The translations under genes and the position numbers were made by a program. From assembly GCF_012396185.1 (NCBI RefSeq), contig NZ_JAAXOW010000001.1, forward strand, positions 744,001 through 808,000: DNA of 64,000 nt, given 5' to 3'. Positions 37,097-44,278 of this stretch are shown piece after piece. Below the pieces are notes generated by a model, which was not told the DNA's origin, did no database searches, and saw only the letters and a list, made by a program, of their open reading frames with translations. The stretch is from Sanguibacter hominis ATCC BAA-789 (lineage in GTDB: Bacteria; Actinomycetota; Actinomycetes; Actinomycetales; Cellulomonadaceae). Numbering within the stretch: the stretch's first letter is position 1; every line of letters starts with the position of its first letter.

Positions 37097-37932
37097 AGCG
37101 CCGTCTCGAATCCGCCGACGAGCCCAGCGAGCGACTGCGTGAGGGAGCCCCACAGCCCGGTGACGAGCGCGATGCCGACGAGGACGAGGAGGCCGCCTCC
37201 GACGCGCATCACGGCGAGACGGTGGCGGCGCAGGAACGCGGTGAGCCGCACAGACGACTCGAGGCCGAGCGCGACGGCGAGGAACGGCAGGCCGAGCCCG
37301 AGGCAGTAGGCGACCGCGAGGACGGCGCCGCGGCCTGCGGTGCCCTGGTCGAGGGCGAGCGCGTTGATCGCGACGAGCGTCGGCCCCATGCAGGGCGTCC
37401 AGCCGAGGCCGAAGACGAAACCGAGGAGCGGCGCTCCCCACAGCCCTGCGCGGGGGGCGAGGTGGAAGCGGCGGTCGGTCTGCAGCGGTGCGAGGAGACC
37501 GACGAACGCGAGCCCCATGAGGATCACGACGACGCCGAGGACGCGGGTGAGCGTCTCTTGGTGCTGCCGCAGGAGCCCGCCGACGGAGCCGAAGAGGATG
37601 CCGTACGCGACGAAGACGACCGTGAAGCCGGCGACGAAGAGCCCGACGCCGGCGAGGACGCGGCCGCGGCCGGAGGTGCGCTCCTCGGTCTGCGCGGGGG
37701 CGGTCTGGTCGTCGGTCTGCGCGGTGCCGGTCGGTGCGGCGGCTGCCGCCCCGCGCACGCGCCGCGCGTCGGCGGCACCAGCCATGCCGCCCAGGTACCC
37801 GAGGTAGCCGGGCACGAGCGGCAGGACGCACGGCGACGCGAAGGACAGCAGCCCCGCGAGGACGGCGATGGGGAGCGCGAGGAGGAGGGAGCCGCTGAAG
37901 ACCGTCGTCCCGGCGTCCGCGAGGACGATCAC
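37093..37932 (-). CDS. ccdA: CcdA-type thiol-disulfide electron carrier
   Basis: CcdA moves reducing power across the membrane to keep apocytochrome Cys residues reduced. The GTG at 37932 ([11 protein letters not shown]) overlaps the resA stop as GTGA and gives 279 residues. The two membrane cysteines are in [18 protein letters not shown] (Cys about 35) and [11 protein letters not shown] (Cys about 166). A hydrophilic loop of about 35 residues ([18 protein letters not shown]) between helices 1 and 2 is longer than usual. The order resA-ccdA-resB-ccsB is the standard system II arrangement of actinobacteria. Confidence 0.94.
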   Translation of the reverse strand: MIVLADAGTTVFSGSLLLALPIAVLAGLLSFASPCVLPLVPGYLGYLGGMAGAADARRVRGAAAAAPTGTAQTDDQTAPAQTEERTSGRGRVLAGVGLFVAGFTVVFVAYGILFGSVGGLLRQHQETLTRVLGVVVILMGLAFVGLLAPLQTDRRFHLAPRAGLWGAPLLGFVFGLGWTPCMGPTLVAINALALDQGTAGRGAVLAVAYCLGLGLPFLAVALGLESSVRLTAFLRRHRLAVMRVGGGLLVLVGIALVTGLWGSLTQSLAGLVGGFETAL

Positions 37933-38531
37933 GTCTCGGCCAGGACGTCGTCGATGATCGCGGCGATCGTCGTCGCGTCGAGCAGCCCGAGGACGCGTGC
38001 GGCGACGCGACCCTGCCGGTCGAGCACGACCGTCGTCGGGGTCGCGGCGACGGGGACCACGCCCTCGAGGGCCGACGTCGCGGCGCCCGACCGGTCGTCG
38101 ACCGACGGGAACGGGATCTCGTAGGTGCGCTCGAAGGCCTGCGCCGCCCCAGCGTCGTCGGTGCGGTTGATGCCCAGGACGTGCACCCCCTGCTCGGCTC
38201 GCGACGTCGCGAGCTCGGCGAGGACGGGCGCCTCGACACGGCAGGGCGGGCACGCAGCGAACCACGTGTTGAGGACGACGACGTCGCCGCGCCACGCGGA
38301 GACGTCGACCGCCTCGCCCGTGTAGTCGGTCCCCGTGAGCTCGAGCGCGGGGCCGCGCTCGGCGGCGGCCCACGTGCGCACCGAGCCGTCGCCCGACTGG
38401 TAGCCCTGGTCGGCGATCTGGGTCGGCCCGTCGTCCGGTGCGGAGGAGCAGCCGGCGAGCAGCACGAGAGCCGCGACGGCGGCGGCGACCGCGCGTCGTG
38501 CGGCTCGGGCGGGGTGGGGGCGGGCGTTCAC
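37929..38531 (-). CDS. resA: ResA/TlpA-type thioredoxin lipoprotein
   Basis: A 200-residue extracytoplasmic thioredoxin that reduces the heme-binding Cys pair of apocytochromes c. The signal peptide ends at LLAGC (C28), a lipobox, so it is probably lipid-anchored. The active site is WFAACPPC (C94, C97), the CPPC form seen in some ResA-like proteins; the C-terminal [14 protein letters not shown] carries the cis-Pro. The start is a GTG 7 bases after the phosphatase stop. It receives electrons from CcdA, encoded next. Confidence 0.93.
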   Translation of the reverse strand: MNARPHPARAARRAVAAAVAALVLLAGCSSAPDDGPTQIADQGYQSGDGSVRTWAAAERGPALELTGTDYTGEAVDVSAWRGDVVVLNTWFAACPPCRVEAPVLAELATSRAEQGVHVLGINRTDDAGAAQAFERTYEIPFPSVDDRSGAATSALEGVVPVAATPTTVVLDRQGRVAARVLGLLDATTIAAIIDDVLAET

Positions 38532-38538
38532 GGCCGGC

Positions 38539-39219
38539 TCAGGCTCCTGCGACCTTGGACGCGCCCGGCAGCAGGTCGGCGACGGGCTCGGAGTAGTCGA
38601 GGCCGACGAAGCGGTCGCCGTCGAAGCGCAGGGAGGTCACCGACGCGAGCGAGCACTCGCGCTTGCGCGGGTCGTGGAAGTACGGGCGGCCCTCGTACGA
38701 GGAGCGCGTGATCCACACGGGGAGCTGGTGGGAGACGAGGACGACCTCGTGACCTTCCGCGAGCCTGCGGGCGTCCTCGATCGCGGCGCGCATGCGGGCG
38801 ACCTGCTGCTTGTAGGGCTCGCCCCACGAGGGGCGCCACGGGTTGATGAGGCGGGGCCAGTGCCGCGGGTGGCGCAGCGAGCCGTCGCCGACGCCGAACG
38901 TCTTGCCCTCGAAGTAGTTGCCCGCCTCGATGAGCCGCTCGTCGGTGCCGAGCTCGAGCCCGAACGCGGCTGCGATCGGGGTCGCGGTCTCCTGGGCGCG
39001 CTGGAGGGGCGACGCGATGACGTGCGTGATGTCGCGCCGTACCGGGGTGGTCCCTGCCGGGGTCGACTCGCTCGTCTCGCCGGCGAAGTGCTTGGCCACG
39101 CGGGCGGCCATCTCGTAGCCGCGCTCGGAGAGGTGGTACCCGGGCAGGCGCCCGTAGAGGATCCCCTCGGGGTTGTGGACTTCGCCGTGGCGCATCAGGT
39201 GGACCGTGGTCTGAGGCAT
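38539..39219 (-). CDS. Histidine phosphatase family protein
   Basis: A phosphoglycerate-mutase-like phosphatase of 226 residues. The phosphohistidine motif LMRHGEV is at the N-terminus (RHG 10-12), and the second catalytic His is in VLVSHQLPVW. I start at the ATG at 39219 (MPQTTVHLMRHG), since upstream starts would add a 39-residue tail without family character. The ribosome site is poor. It is the first gene of the cytochrome c maturation unit, 7 bases from resA, and such a phosphatase commonly precedes resA in actinobacteria. Its substrate is unknown. Confidence 0.9.
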   Translation of the reverse strand: MPQTTVHLMRHGEVHNPEGILYGRLPGYHLSERGYEMAARVAKHFAGETSESTPAGTTPVRRDITHVIASPLQRAQETATPIAAAFGLELGTDERLIEAGNYFEGKTFGVGDGSLRHPRHWPRLINPWRPSWGEPYKQQVARMRAAIEDARRLAEGHEVVLVSHQLPVWITRSSYEGRPYFHDPRKRECSLASVTSLRFDGDRFVGLDYSEPVADLLPGASKVAGA

Positions 39220-39312
39220 GGGCCTAGTGTCGCAAACTTCCCGCTCGCGCCGGGTGTGGTGCTCGTCTCTGCACCGTGTGGTGGTGACCACTTGCGTTCC
39301 GGGCGGATGTGG

Positions 39313-39330
39313 TTGAAGATTAACTTGAAG
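39313..39330. repeat. AT-rich direct repeat upstream of yceI
   Basis: TTGAAG occurs at 39313-39318 and again at 39325-39330, joined by ATTAAC, in an AT-rich island unlike the surrounding DNA. It is 53 bp upstream of the YceI start. It could be a -35 region or the site of an activator or MarR-type repressor; nothing here identifies which. Confidence 0.45.
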
Positions 39331-39382
39331 CGGCAATCAATGCAGCCGCATGGACCTAGTCGCACACCCCAGGAGACACACC

Positions 39383-39928
39383 ATGACCGCTCTGCCCACC
39401 GGCCTCGCCCCCGCCACCTACACCATCGACGGCTCGCACACCCAGGCCGGCTTCACCGTCCGCCACGCGGGCATCTCCAAGGTGCGCGGCACCGTCCCCG
39501 TCACCGAGGGCACCATCGTCATCGGCGAGGACGTCGAGACCTCCTCCGTCACCGCCGTGCTCGACGCGACCGCCCTGAGCACCGGCGACACGAACCGCGA
39601 CGCCCACCTCCAGAGCGCCGACTTCTTCTCCACCGACGTCAACCCGACCTGGTCCTTCACCTCGACCTCCGTCAAGGCTGACGGCAGCGACTTCATCGTC
39701 ACGGGCGACCTCACCATCGCCGGCGTCACGAAGCCCGTCGAGCTCGCGCTCGAGTACACCGGCTCCGCCGTCGACGCGTTCGGCGCCTCCCGCGCCGGGT
39801 TCGAGGCGTCCGTCACCATCTCCCGCAAGGAGTGGGGCATCACCTGGAACGCGGCCCTCGAGGCCGGTGGCGTGCTCGTGAGCGACAAGGTCGCCATCCT
39901 CATCGAGGTCTCCGCCGTCAAGGCCTGA
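39383..39928 (+). CDS. YceI family lipid-binding protein
   Basis: A 181-residue YceI-fold protein, an eight-stranded beta-barrel of the lipocalin type that binds isoprenoid lipids in known structures. The ATG at 39383 has AGGAG 7 bases upstream; an ATG 11 codons earlier (MDLVAHPRR) lacks one. Family marks are YTIDGSHTQAGFTVRHAGISKVRG at the start, then TNRDAHLQSADFF and the EFGITWN-like KEWGITWN near the end. No signal peptide is present, so it should be cytosolic. A link to polyprenyl or quinone handling would suit the neighbourhood but is only a guess. Confidence 0.92.
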   Translation: MTALPTGLAPATYTIDGSHTQAGFTVRHAGISKVRGTVPVTEGTIVIGEDVETSSVTAVLDATALSTGDTNRDAHLQSADFFSTDVNPTWSFTSTSVKADGSDFIVTGDLTIAGVTKPVELALEYTGSAVDAFGASRAGFEASVTISRKEWGITWNAALEAGGVLVSDKVAILIEVSAVKA

Positions 39929-39942
39929 TCCTCGGCACAGGC

Positions 39943-39979
39943 ACGAAGGCCCGGCGTCCCCCTGTCGCCGGGCCTTCGT
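39943..39979. terminator. Hairpin between yceI and rex
   Basis: ACGAAGGCCCGGCG (39943-39956) pairs perfectly with CGCCGGGCCTTCGT (39966-39979), with a 9-base loop. It serves both convergent genes. Confidence 0.85.
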
Positions 39980-39990
39980 CATGCCCGCCC

Positions 39991-40617
39991 TCAGACGGGC
40001 GGCAGGTAGTACGACAGGATCTGCAGCTCGGCCGCGACGTCCACGCTCCGCAGCGCGACGCCGTCAGGCACCGAGAGCGCCCGCGGCGCGAAGCTCAGCA
40101 CCGACCGCACGCCGCTCGCCGCGACCGCGTCGAGCGCGTCCTGCGCGGCCCCGCCCGGCACCGTCAGCACCGCGAGCGACACGTCCCGCTCCACCACGAG
40201 CCGGGGCAGCTCCGCGAGGTCCGCGACCTCGACCCCGGCGACGGTCGTGCCGACCACCGCCGGGTCGACGTCGACGAGCGCGACCACCTCGAAGCCACGC
40301 GGCACCAGCCCGGCATAGCTCGCGACCGCCCGGCCCAGGTTGCCGACACCGACCACCACGACGCCGCGACGCCGCCCCACGCCCAGCGCGCCACGCACGT
40401 GCGCGCGCAGCTCTGCGACGTCGTACCCCACACCACGCTTGCCGTACGACCCCAGGTGCGACAGGTCCCGACGCAGCTGCGCAGGCTCGACCCCCGCCGC
40501 CGCCGCCAGCTCGACCGACGACGCCGTCACGACACCACGCCGCACGAGTTCGTCGAGGACCCGGGCGTACACGGGGAGCCGCGTCAGCGTCGGCGGCGGC
40601 ACCGCCGTCGACGTCAT
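39991..40617 (-). CDS. rex: Redox-sensing transcriptional repressor Rex
   Basis: Rex senses the NADH/NAD+ ratio and represses respiratory genes when NAD+ is high. The 208-residue protein has an N-terminal winged-helix domain (VTASSVELAAAAGVEPAQLRRDLSHLG, about 30-56, with the family DLS.LGSYGKRGVGY stretch) and a Rossmann domain with VVGVGNLGRA (88-97). The last residues (QILSYYLPPV) fit the domain-swapped C-terminal helix. Its ATG overlaps the glutaredoxin stop. No hemA follows, unlike the rex-hem operon of Streptomyces. A matching operator lies before menJ-nuo at 19.68 kb. Confidence 0.96.
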   Translation of the reverse strand: MTSTAVPPPTLTRLPVYARVLDELVRRGVVTASSVELAAAAGVEPAQLRRDLSHLGSYGKRGVGYDVAELRAHVRGALGVGRRRGVVVVGVGNLGRAVASYAGLVPRGFEVVALVDVDPAVVGTTVAGVEVADLAELPRLVVERDVSLAVLTVPGGAAQDALDAVAASGVRSVLSFAPRALSVPDGVALRSVDVAAELQILSYYLPPV

Positions 40618-40901
40618 CGCGCCACCCCTGACGGCCGAGCGAGCGCACGGCGCAGACGCCGCTCGTCGACCCGCCAGAACGCCTGCTGCACCCCGTCCAC
40701 CAGGACGACCGGCACGTAGTCGGAGAACGTCGCGACGAGCTCCGCGTCACCATCGACGTCCACCTCGACCCACCGCTCCCCCGCCTCGGCGCACACGGCC
40801 GACACGACCTCCCGGGCGTCGTCGCACAGGTGGCAGGACGCACGAACGAGCAGCTGGACCCGCGGCGCTGCGCCGGCGGACGAGGTGGTCACCGGTTCCA
40901 T
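40614..40901 (-). CDS. Glutaredoxin family protein
   Basis: A 95-residue thioredoxin-fold protein with a CHLC active site (C23, C26) and the cis-Pro region YVPVVLVDG (DUF836/glutaredoxin-2-like). It is expected to be cytosolic and to exchange thiols and disulfides. The conserved actinobacterial arrangement places it directly before rex, here with an ATGA overlap that forces co-expression. The ORF begins at an ATG 38 bp from the divergent HAD phosphatase gene. No Rex operator is visible in that 38-bp region, so autoregulation by Rex is not supported. Confidence 0.9.
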   Translation of the reverse strand: MEPVTTSSAGAAPRVQLLVRASCHLCDDAREVVSAVCAEAGERWVEVDVDGDAELVATFSDYVPVVLVDGVQQAFWRVDERRLRRALARPSGVAR

Positions 40902-40926
40902 ACGGCAACAGTACGGACTGTCTCGC

Positions 40927-40932
40927 TAGAGT
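40927..40932 (+). promoter_or_regulatory. Predicted -10 (TAGAGT) for the HAD gene
   Basis: TAGAGT is 7 bases before the ATG at 40940, predicting a leaderless mRNA and arguing against the in-frame GTG at 40931, which overlaps the hexamer. Confidence 0.5.
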
Positions 40933-40939
40933 GGACGAC

Positions 40940-41836
40940 ATGTCGACCGCCCGCGAGCCCTCCGCAGACGAGTCGGTCGAGCCGGTTCCCGAGCAGTCGG
41001 CCGAGGCCGCCGCCGACGCGGCCCTCGACCTGGCCAGCCCCGTCGAGAGCACGACCGTCGACCCGACACGCATCGCCGCGTTCTTCGACGTCGACAACAC
41101 GATCATCCGCGGCGCGAGCGCCTTCCACCTCGCGATCGGCCTGTACCGCCGTGACTTCTTCAAGATCCGCGACCTCGTCTTCGCAGCGCTGCAGCAGTGG
41201 CGCTTCATCGCGCTCGGCGAGAGCAAGGAGCAGATCAGCTCCGTGCGCGACCGCGCTCTCGGCATCATCAAGGGGCACACGGTCGCCGAGGTCACCGCGA
41301 TCGGCGAGGAGGTGTGGGACCAGGTCCTGTCGCTGCGCATCTTCCCCGGCACGCGCAAGATCCTCGACGCGCACCTCGCGGCGGGCCACCAGGTATGGCT
41401 CATCACCGCGACGCCCATCGAGATCGGCGAGCTCATCGCCCGACACCTCGGCGCGACCGGGGCGCTCGCGACGATCGCGGAGCACAAGGACGGCGTCTAC
41501 ACGGGGCGTCTCGTCGGCGAGATGATGCACGGCGAGAGCAAGGAGGCCGGGGCGCGCGAGCTCGCGGACCGGCTCGGCCTCGACCTCGCCCACTGCTACG
41601 CGTACGGCGACTCGGCGAACGACATCCCGATCCTCAGCTCGGTGGGCCACCCGTGCGCGATCAACCCGGAGCCGCGGCTGCGGCGCCACGCGAAGGACGT
41701 CGGCTGGCCCGTGCGGGAGTTCCGCGGCAAGCGCCGCCTCGCGAAGAGGGGCGTCAAGACGGCCAGCGCGGCAGGCGCCGCCTGGGCGATCTCGCTCGTG
41801 CTGCGCTCCGCCCGCCGCGCGATCTCGCGCCGCTGA
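40940..41836 (+). CDS. HAD-superfamily IB phosphatase
   Basis: A 298-residue haloacid-dehalogenase phosphatase of subfamily IB (SerB/CicA-like). Motif I is DVDNT (D50, D52), motif II is LITAT (about 154-158), the conserved Lys is in ESKEAG (about K201), and motif III is GDSANDIP (223-230). The first 40 residues are acidic and probably disordered; a basic amphipathic C-terminal segment (AAGAAWAISLVLRSARRA) may touch the membrane. Actinobacterial relatives act on phospholipid or polyprenyl phosphates, or have no known substrate. It is divergent from glutaredoxin-rex. Confidence 0.92.
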   Translation: MSTAREPSADESVEPVPEQSAEAAADAALDLASPVESTTVDPTRIAAFFDVDNTIIRGASAFHLAIGLYRRDFFKIRDLVFAALQQWRFIALGESKEQISSVRDRALGIIKGHTVAEVTAIGEEVWDQVLSLRIFPGTRKILDAHLAAGHQVWLITATPIEIGELIARHLGATGALATIAEHKDGVYTGRLVGEMMHGESKEAGARELADRLGLDLAHCYAYGDSANDIPILSSVGHPCAINPEPRLRRHAKDVGWPVREFRGKRRLAKRGVKTASAAGAAWAISLVLRSARRAISRR

Positions 41837-41870
41837 CCAGTGGCACCAGACCCGGGGCCCGCGCTCAGGC

Positions 41871-42356
41871 TCACACCAGGCGTGCCAGGCGGGCGAGCGC
41901 AAGGTCGCACATCGCCGTCAAGACGATGTCCTGGACGGCGTCGGCCAGCCGCCCCGCCACCGAACCTGCCAGCGGCGCGAACGTCACGTCCTCGGCCCAC
42001 ACCACGAGCGTGCTCCGCGGCCCGCACGGCCGAACGGCGACGTGCGCGCGACCCGCGAGCAGCGGTCCAGTCTTCTCGAGCTCGGCCCACCGCGCCCCCC
42101 GCTGCGTCTCACGCACCGCCAGCACGCTCATCCGGTCGACCACGAACCGCGCAGACACCGCGACGACGCGGTCCCCTGCGCGCACCGTCCGGTCCGGAGC
42201 CGCGATCTTCGTGAGCGGGATCAGCCGCTCGTGCTCGCGCAGGTTGCCCACGAGCGCCCAGACGTCGTCGACCCCCGCCTCGACCACCCGGCGGCGGACG
42301 ACCCGCGGCACTGCGGGGCGGTCAGCATCCTCGGCCGAGTGCCCTCCGCCAGTCAC
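41871..42356 (-). CDS. SRPBCC (START-like) domain protein
   Basis: A polyketide-cyclase/START-like protein of the SRPBCC superfamily, a helix-grip fold with a hydrophobic pocket. Visible are VRRRVVEAGVDDVWALVGNLREHERLIPLTKI, typical of the N-terminal strand and helix, and FAPLAGSVAGRLADAVQDIVL, the long C-terminal helix. The start is uncertain. The longest reading begins at the ATG at 42404, but that falls inside the hairpin that ends the upstream gene, so I prefer the GTG at 42356 (161 residues). Neither has a good ribosome site. Its ligand is unknown. Confidence 0.75.
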   Translation of the reverse strand: MTGGGHSAEDADRPAVPRVVRRRVVEAGVDDVWALVGNLREHERLIPLTKIAAPDRTVRAGDRVVAVSARFVVDRMSVLAVRETQRGARWAELEKTGPLLAGRAHVAVRPCGPRSTLVVWAEDVTFAPLAGSVAGRLADAVQDIVLTAMCDLALARLARLV

Positions 42357-42367
42357 CAGGCGCAGCA

Positions 42368-42398
42368 AGAGCCCCCGTCCCGAGGGAACGAGGGCTCT
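42368..42398 (-). terminator. Hairpin after the bS22-type gene
   Basis: AGAGCCC (42368-42374) pairs with GGGCTCT (42392-42398), with inner GTCCC/GGGAAC extending the stem. It starts 24 bases after the stop of the minus-strand small ribosomal gene. Confidence 0.65.
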
Positions 42399-42422
42399 AC
42401 GCATGAGGGCGCCGCGGCGTCC

Positions 42423-42521
42423 TTACTTCTTGTTGCGACGCTGGTGGCGCGTCTTGCGAAGCAGCTTACGGTGCTTCTTCTTCGCCATACGCTTGCGACG
42501 CTTCTTGATAACGGAGCCCAC
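42423..42521 (-). CDS. 32-residue bS22-type (AURKAIP1/COX24 domain) ribosomal protein
   Basis: I found this by translating the complement from the GTG at 42521: VGSVIKKRRKRMAKKKH, then RKLLRKTRHQRRNKK and a TAA stop. Eighteen of the 32 residues are Lys or Arg. It matches the mycobacterial 33-residue protein bS22 (MGSVIKKRRKRM...), which sits near the decoding centre of the 30S subunit, and the actinobacterial AURKAIP1/COX24-domain family. AGGA is 5-6 bases before the GTG. It has its own hairpin terminator and is too short for most gene finders. The family call is by motif, so the name bS22 is given without a gene symbol. Confidence 0.93.
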   Translation of the reverse strand: MGSVIKKRRKRMAKKKHRKLLRKTRHQRRNKK

Positions 42522-42631
42522 GGGTCCTCGCAATGTCGATCGGTAGCTTGCACGGCACACCGGGAGGCACCGCGCTCGGAAAGTCCGTCCGCCAGTCTAA
42601 CCCCTGCCGCACCCTGCCCGCGACACAGGTG

Positions 42632-42838
42632 TCAGGAGGACTTCAGGTCCCGCAGGTCCTGAGCCCCACCGAGGTACTGCTGCAGCGCCTCGACGGGCAC
42701 GCGGAACGACTTGCCGACCCGGACCGCCGGGATCTCGCCCGAGTGGACGAGGCGATAGACGGTCATGCGGGACACACGCATCTCGTCGGCCACCTCGGCG
42801 ACGGTGAGGAAGCGAGGCCTCGCGGCGGCGTCAGACAT
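42632..42838 (-). CDS. bldC: BldC-type MerR-like DNA-binding protein
   Basis: A 68-residue protein made only of a winged helix-turn-helix (PRFLTVAEVADEMRVSRMTVYRLVHSG, then VRVGKSFRVP). I use the ATG at 42838 because GAGGAG is 8 bases upstream. That start gives exactly the 68-residue length of Streptomyces BldC, a regulator that binds DNA as head-to-tail oligomers on direct repeats. Starting 16 codons earlier (MRPQTHL) would lack a ribosome site. It is monocistronic and lies next to the bS22-type gene. Excisionase-like proteins share the fold, but nothing mobile is nearby. Confidence 0.9.
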   Translation of the reverse strand: MSDAAARPRFLTVAEVADEMRVSRMTVYRLVHSGEIPAVRVGKSFRVPVEALQQYLGGAQDLRDLKSS

Positions 42839-42978
42839 GCAAGCGCTCCTCGTGTCGAACCTGGTCAGGTGGGTCTGCGGACGCACAGCCTGGGCCGCGC
42901 GTGCAGCACACTCTAGGCCCTGCGCGACTCACGAGGGAAGATGCTTCACCCTCCCAGGAAGGACACCCCACCTGCCCG

Positions 42979-44163
42979 TCAGTACGCCTCGGGGTGCAGC
43001 CCGAGCAGCGGGAAGACCGCGGACCGCGTCGCCATGACGGCGCGGTCGACACCGTCGGCCGGGTCGTACCGGCCGGACCAGGACGGGTCCGCGTGCTGCT
43101 CGTCCCCGTCCTCGTCGATGACCGCGGGCGGCTCGGCGCCGACCTCCCGGCGCACGCGCTCACGCCACTCCTCGGGGAGCGGGGTGTGCGCAGGCACGGG
43201 CACGTGCGCGGCCTCGGCGAGGAGGCTCGCCCACACGCGCGGCACGACGTCGACGACCGCGTAGCCCCCGCCTCCCAGCGCGACCCACCGGCCGTCGCAC
43301 AGCTGGTGCGCGAGGGCGTGCATGCGCCGCACGGCGGCGCGCAGCGCAGCCGTGCTGACGCGCAGCGACGAGAGGGGGTCGTGCGCGTGGGCGTCGCAGC
43401 CGTGCTGCGTCACGAGGACCTGCGGCCGGAAGTCCATGAGGACCTCGGGCACGACGCCGTCGATCGCGCGCAGCCAGCCCGCGGGTCCCGTGCGCGCCGG
43501 GAGCGCGACGTTGACCGCGCTCCCGGGCGCGCGCGGGCCGCCGGTCTCGGTCGGGTAGCCCGTGTGCGGGAAGAGCGTCGCAGGGCTCTCGTGGACCGAC
43601 ACGGTCAGCACCCGCGGGTCGTCCCAGAACACCTTCTGCACGCCGTCCCCGTGGTGCGCGTCGAGGTCCACGTACGCGACGCGCTCCACGCCGTCGTCGA
43701 GGAGCGCGCGGATCGCGACAGCGGCGTCGTTGTAGACGCAGAACCCCGACGCCGCGTCCGGCATCGCATGGTGCATGCCGCCCGCGACGCTCACCCCGTG
43801 CAGGGCGTCGCCGCGCCAGACGGCGCGGGCCGCCGCGCACGTGCCCGCGACGATGCGCGCGGCGGCGTCGTGCATGCCTGCGAACAGCGGGTCGTCCTGC
43901 GTGCCCAGCCCGCGGTGCAGGTCGCGCACGCCGCCCGACGCCGCGTGGACCGCCGCGACGTACTCAGGGGTGTGGACCGTCCCGAGGAGGGGGTCCGGGG
44001 CGATGCCGGCGTCCGCGACCACGACCCCGTCCGCGTCGAGCACCCCGAGGGCGCGCGCGAGCTCGATCGTCAGGTGCAGGCGCAAGGGCGCCATCGGGTG
44101 CCCCGGACCGAAGTCGTAGCCGAGCAGGTCCGCAGCCCACGCCACGTGCACCGTCACCGCCAT
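42979..44163 (-). CDS. acuC: AcuC-type histone-deacetylase family amidohydrolase
   Basis: A 394-residue zinc deacetylase of the HDAC superfamily, closest in pattern to AcuC, which removes acetyl groups from acetyl-CoA synthetase. The catalytic signature is GGMHHAMPDAASGFCVYND (about 135-153), with tandem His and metal ligands in DLDAHHGDGVQ and a late GGGGY. The start at the ATG at 44163 is favoured over the GTG at 44172 because a TAGCGT hexamer ends 7 bases before it. No acuA or acs gene is nearby, so the substrate is by family only. Confidence 0.88.
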   Translation of the reverse strand: MAVTVHVAWAADLLGYDFGPGHPMAPLRLHLTIELARALGVLDADGVVVADAGIAPDPLLGTVHTPEYVAAVHAASGGVRDLHRGLGTQDDPLFAGMHDAAARIVAGTCAAARAVWRGDALHGVSVAGGMHHAMPDAASGFCVYNDAAVAIRALLDDGVERVAYVDLDAHHGDGVQKVFWDDPRVLTVSVHESPATLFPHTGYPTETGGPRAPGSAVNVALPARTGPAGWLRAIDGVVPEVLMDFRPQVLVTQHGCDAHAHDPLSSLRVSTAALRAAVRRMHALAHQLCDGRWVALGGGGYAVVDVVPRVWASLLAEAAHVPVPAHTPLPEEWRERVRREVGAEPPAVIDEDGDEQHADPSWSGRYDPADGVDRAVMATRSAVFPLLGLHPEAY

Positions 44164-44170
44164 GACCGTC

Positions 44171-44176
44171 ACGCTA
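44171..44176 (-). promoter_or_regulatory. Predicted -10 (TAGCGT) for leaderless acuC
   Basis: TAGCGT on the minus strand is 7 bases before the ATG at 44163, with GACGGTC between and no ribosome site. It overlaps the alternative GTG. Confidence 0.45.
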
Positions 44177-44278
44177 GCGCGCGGCGTGCTCGACGGCGCG
44201 GCACGTCCAAGTCACCCACCGCGCAGCCGCGGAGGTGGCACCATAGGCCAGTACGCCGCACGGAGAGGGAGGTGACCG

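Noticed and set aside
42357-42404. N-terminal extension of the SRPBCC gene to the ATG at 42404
   Set aside because: These codons fall in the terminator hairpin of the preceding bS22-type gene and add residues with no family similarity.
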